From JAJNNC01 sp038232695 (lineage in GTDB: Bacteria > Bacteroidota > Bacteroidia > Cytophagales > Cyclobacteriaceae): a DNA stretch of 12,901 nucleotides. The position numbers and the translations under genes are program-made. The DNA is taken from positions 1 to 12,901 of the forward strand of contig JBBSNI010000130.1 in the NCBI GenBank assembly GCA_038232695.1, given 5' to 3'. The notes beneath the pieces were generated by a model, which was not told where the DNA came from, did not search any database, and worked only from the letters and a program-made list of their open reading frames with translations. Within the stretch, counting starts at the first letter, position 1, and each line of letters starts with the position of its first letter. Positions 12,415 through 12,901 of this stretch are shown piece after piece.

Positions 12415-12434
12415 AAACAGCGTGAGTGCTGTTT
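12415..12434. repeat. Hairpin after the IS4-like transposase
   Basis: AAACAGC-GTGAGT-GCTGTTT, a 7-bp perfect stem with a 6-base loop, 25 bp beyond the transposase stop. It could be the terminator or end structure of that element. Confidence 0.5.
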
Positions 12435-12499
12435 GAAGATGTAATTTCATATTTGCGTTAATTTGTATGGTACAGGCAAAAACAAATATAGTACCCAAA

Positions 12500-12517
12500 C
12501 TTTCTGTAGGCAGAAAG
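12500..12517. repeat. Perfect hairpin CTTTCTG-TAGG-CAGAAAG
   Basis: A 7-bp perfect stem with 4-base loop, no T-run after it. Its role is unknown; it may mark the end of an inserted element between the IS4-like remnant and the fragments that follow. Confidence 0.45.
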
Positions 12518-12552
12518 CTGTCCTTAACGCAATGAAAGAGATGAAGCCTTTG

Positions 12553-12618
12553 TTAATAATCGGAATCAGTGATTTCCCCCTTCTTTTTTACGTACTCAAC
12601 TGCTTTAATTCTATGAAT
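12553..12618 (-). pseudogene. Fragment resembling a winged-helix C-terminal domain
   Basis: The minus strand reads HRIKAVEYVKKKGEITDSDY and then TAA. This resembles the first helices of the winged-helix domain that ends AlbA_2/RecG-like or similar regulators (pattern: EYVKKxGxITNxEY). Nothing recognisable follows on either side, so it is at best a decayed piece; a chance match is possible over so few residues. Confidence 0.3.
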
Positions 12619-12648
12619 TGGTGATGATCGTATTTGTAGATTTTACCT

Positions 12649-12771
12649 TCACTCAATCAATTGCCCCACTTTGTTGACTACTTTGTATTCCAAGTTGGCA
12701 AACTCGTTAAAATGAGCCTTTCCGCACTTGATTTTCATTTGCTCGTCTCCACTTAATTTTGCTAAGTAACA
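12649..12771 (-). pseudogene. Fragment resembling the C-terminus of a type III restriction/DEAD-DEAH helicase protein
   Basis: Forty codons read CYLAKLSGDEQMKIKCGKAH, then FNEFANLEYKVVNKVGQLIE and TGA at 12649-12651. The KIKCGKAHF block resembles the last domain of type III restriction Res subunits and related DEAD/DEAH proteins (consensus near KIxCGKxHFE). The frame upstream soon meets a stop at about 12807, and no helicase motif is in the window. I infer a leftover 3' end of a defence gene; identification rests on one short block. Confidence 0.4.
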
Positions 12772-12837
12772 AGATAAAAATAAGTGTTTGATTTGTAAGT
12801 TTTAGATTTACGTTCAAAGAGAAAAAAGAGATCAGAA

Positions 12838-12901
12838 ATGCAAAGCTACAGTAAAGTTATAGAAGCAGATATGCTATATGTGTATAGCCAGATGGATGAA
12901 A
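12838..12901 (+). CDS. Start of an unfinished gene, possibly an ISAzo13-like transposase
   Basis: From ATG at 12838 the 21 codons to the window edge begin MQSYSKVIEADMLYVYSQMD. The purine-rich stretch AGAAAAAAGAGA lies just upstream. The IEADMLxVYSQMDE pattern recalls the N-terminus of ISAzo13-type transposases, which fits the IS-rich surroundings, but the piece is too short for a firm call. Confidence 0.35.
   Translation, partial: MQSYSKVIEADMLYVYSQMDE

Noticed and set aside
12345..12474. Minus-strand 42-codon frame beginning MKLHLQTALTLFF
   Set aside because: Overlaps the C-terminus of the IS4-like transposase and the hairpin behind it; no homology recognised.
1..12901. tRNA, rRNA or riboswitch genes
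   Set aside because: No cloverleaf, rRNA segment or known aptamer pattern was recognised on either strand by eye.

Overview
The window looks like a chromosomal segment of a free-living, probably marine or soil, member of the Bacteroidota (Cytophagales-like). The evidence is the secreted sulfatase next to a secreted GH2 glycosidase, TAnnTTTG-type -7 promoter boxes, little Shine-Dalgarno signal, moderate GC content and the families of the IS remnants. This assignment is inferred from content only; no marker gene or rRNA is present.

Positions 1-9.6 kb are ordinary and well preserved. A sulfatase (140-1711) and a GH2 beta-galactosidase/glucuronidase-type enzyme (1898-4057), both with signal peptides, form a co-directional pair probably acting on a sulfated glycan. 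A large intergenic hairpin lies between them. Next come an Xre/MbcA/ParS-type antitoxin and a truncated RES toxin (4083-4741). A full-length MprF-like lipid aminoacyl transferase/flippase follows (4823-7453). Convergent to it is a 14-TM DHA2 multidrug exporter (7477-9264), preceded on the same strand by a 59-residue winged-helix protein (9357-9536). A strong hairpin terminator at 9606-9641 closes this part.

From 9.65 kb to the end the window is a graveyard of broken genes: a ParE/RelE-type toxin-antitoxin pair with a frameshifted antitoxin and a toxin cut to 32 codons; the C-terminal end of an RHS-repeat protein abutting an IS3 OrfA fragment; an internally deleted IS110-family transposase; the C-terminal part of an IS4-like DDE transposase; two small fragments resembling a winged-helix C-terminus and a type III restriction/helicase C-terminus; and the first 21 codons of a new gene at the right edge.

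The most unusual observation is in 10.71-12.27 kb. The IS110 and IS4-like remnants, and the spacer between them, carry about 16-18 tiny GC-rich hairpins of 13-23 bp. Removing them restores the expected transposase reading frame, and three insertions reconstruct to exactly 14 bp. They fall into sequence families present in both orientations. Within families, paired stem positions change together (GCGG/CCGC to GTGG/CCAC; CAGCGCGG..CCG to CAGCGGGG..CCC). They occur in two unrelated transposases, and I saw none in the intact genes at 1-9.6 kb. This looks like a population of micro-mobile palindromic elements, comparable in concept to cyanobacterial small dispersed repeats or Rickettsia palindromic elements but much shorter than the latter.
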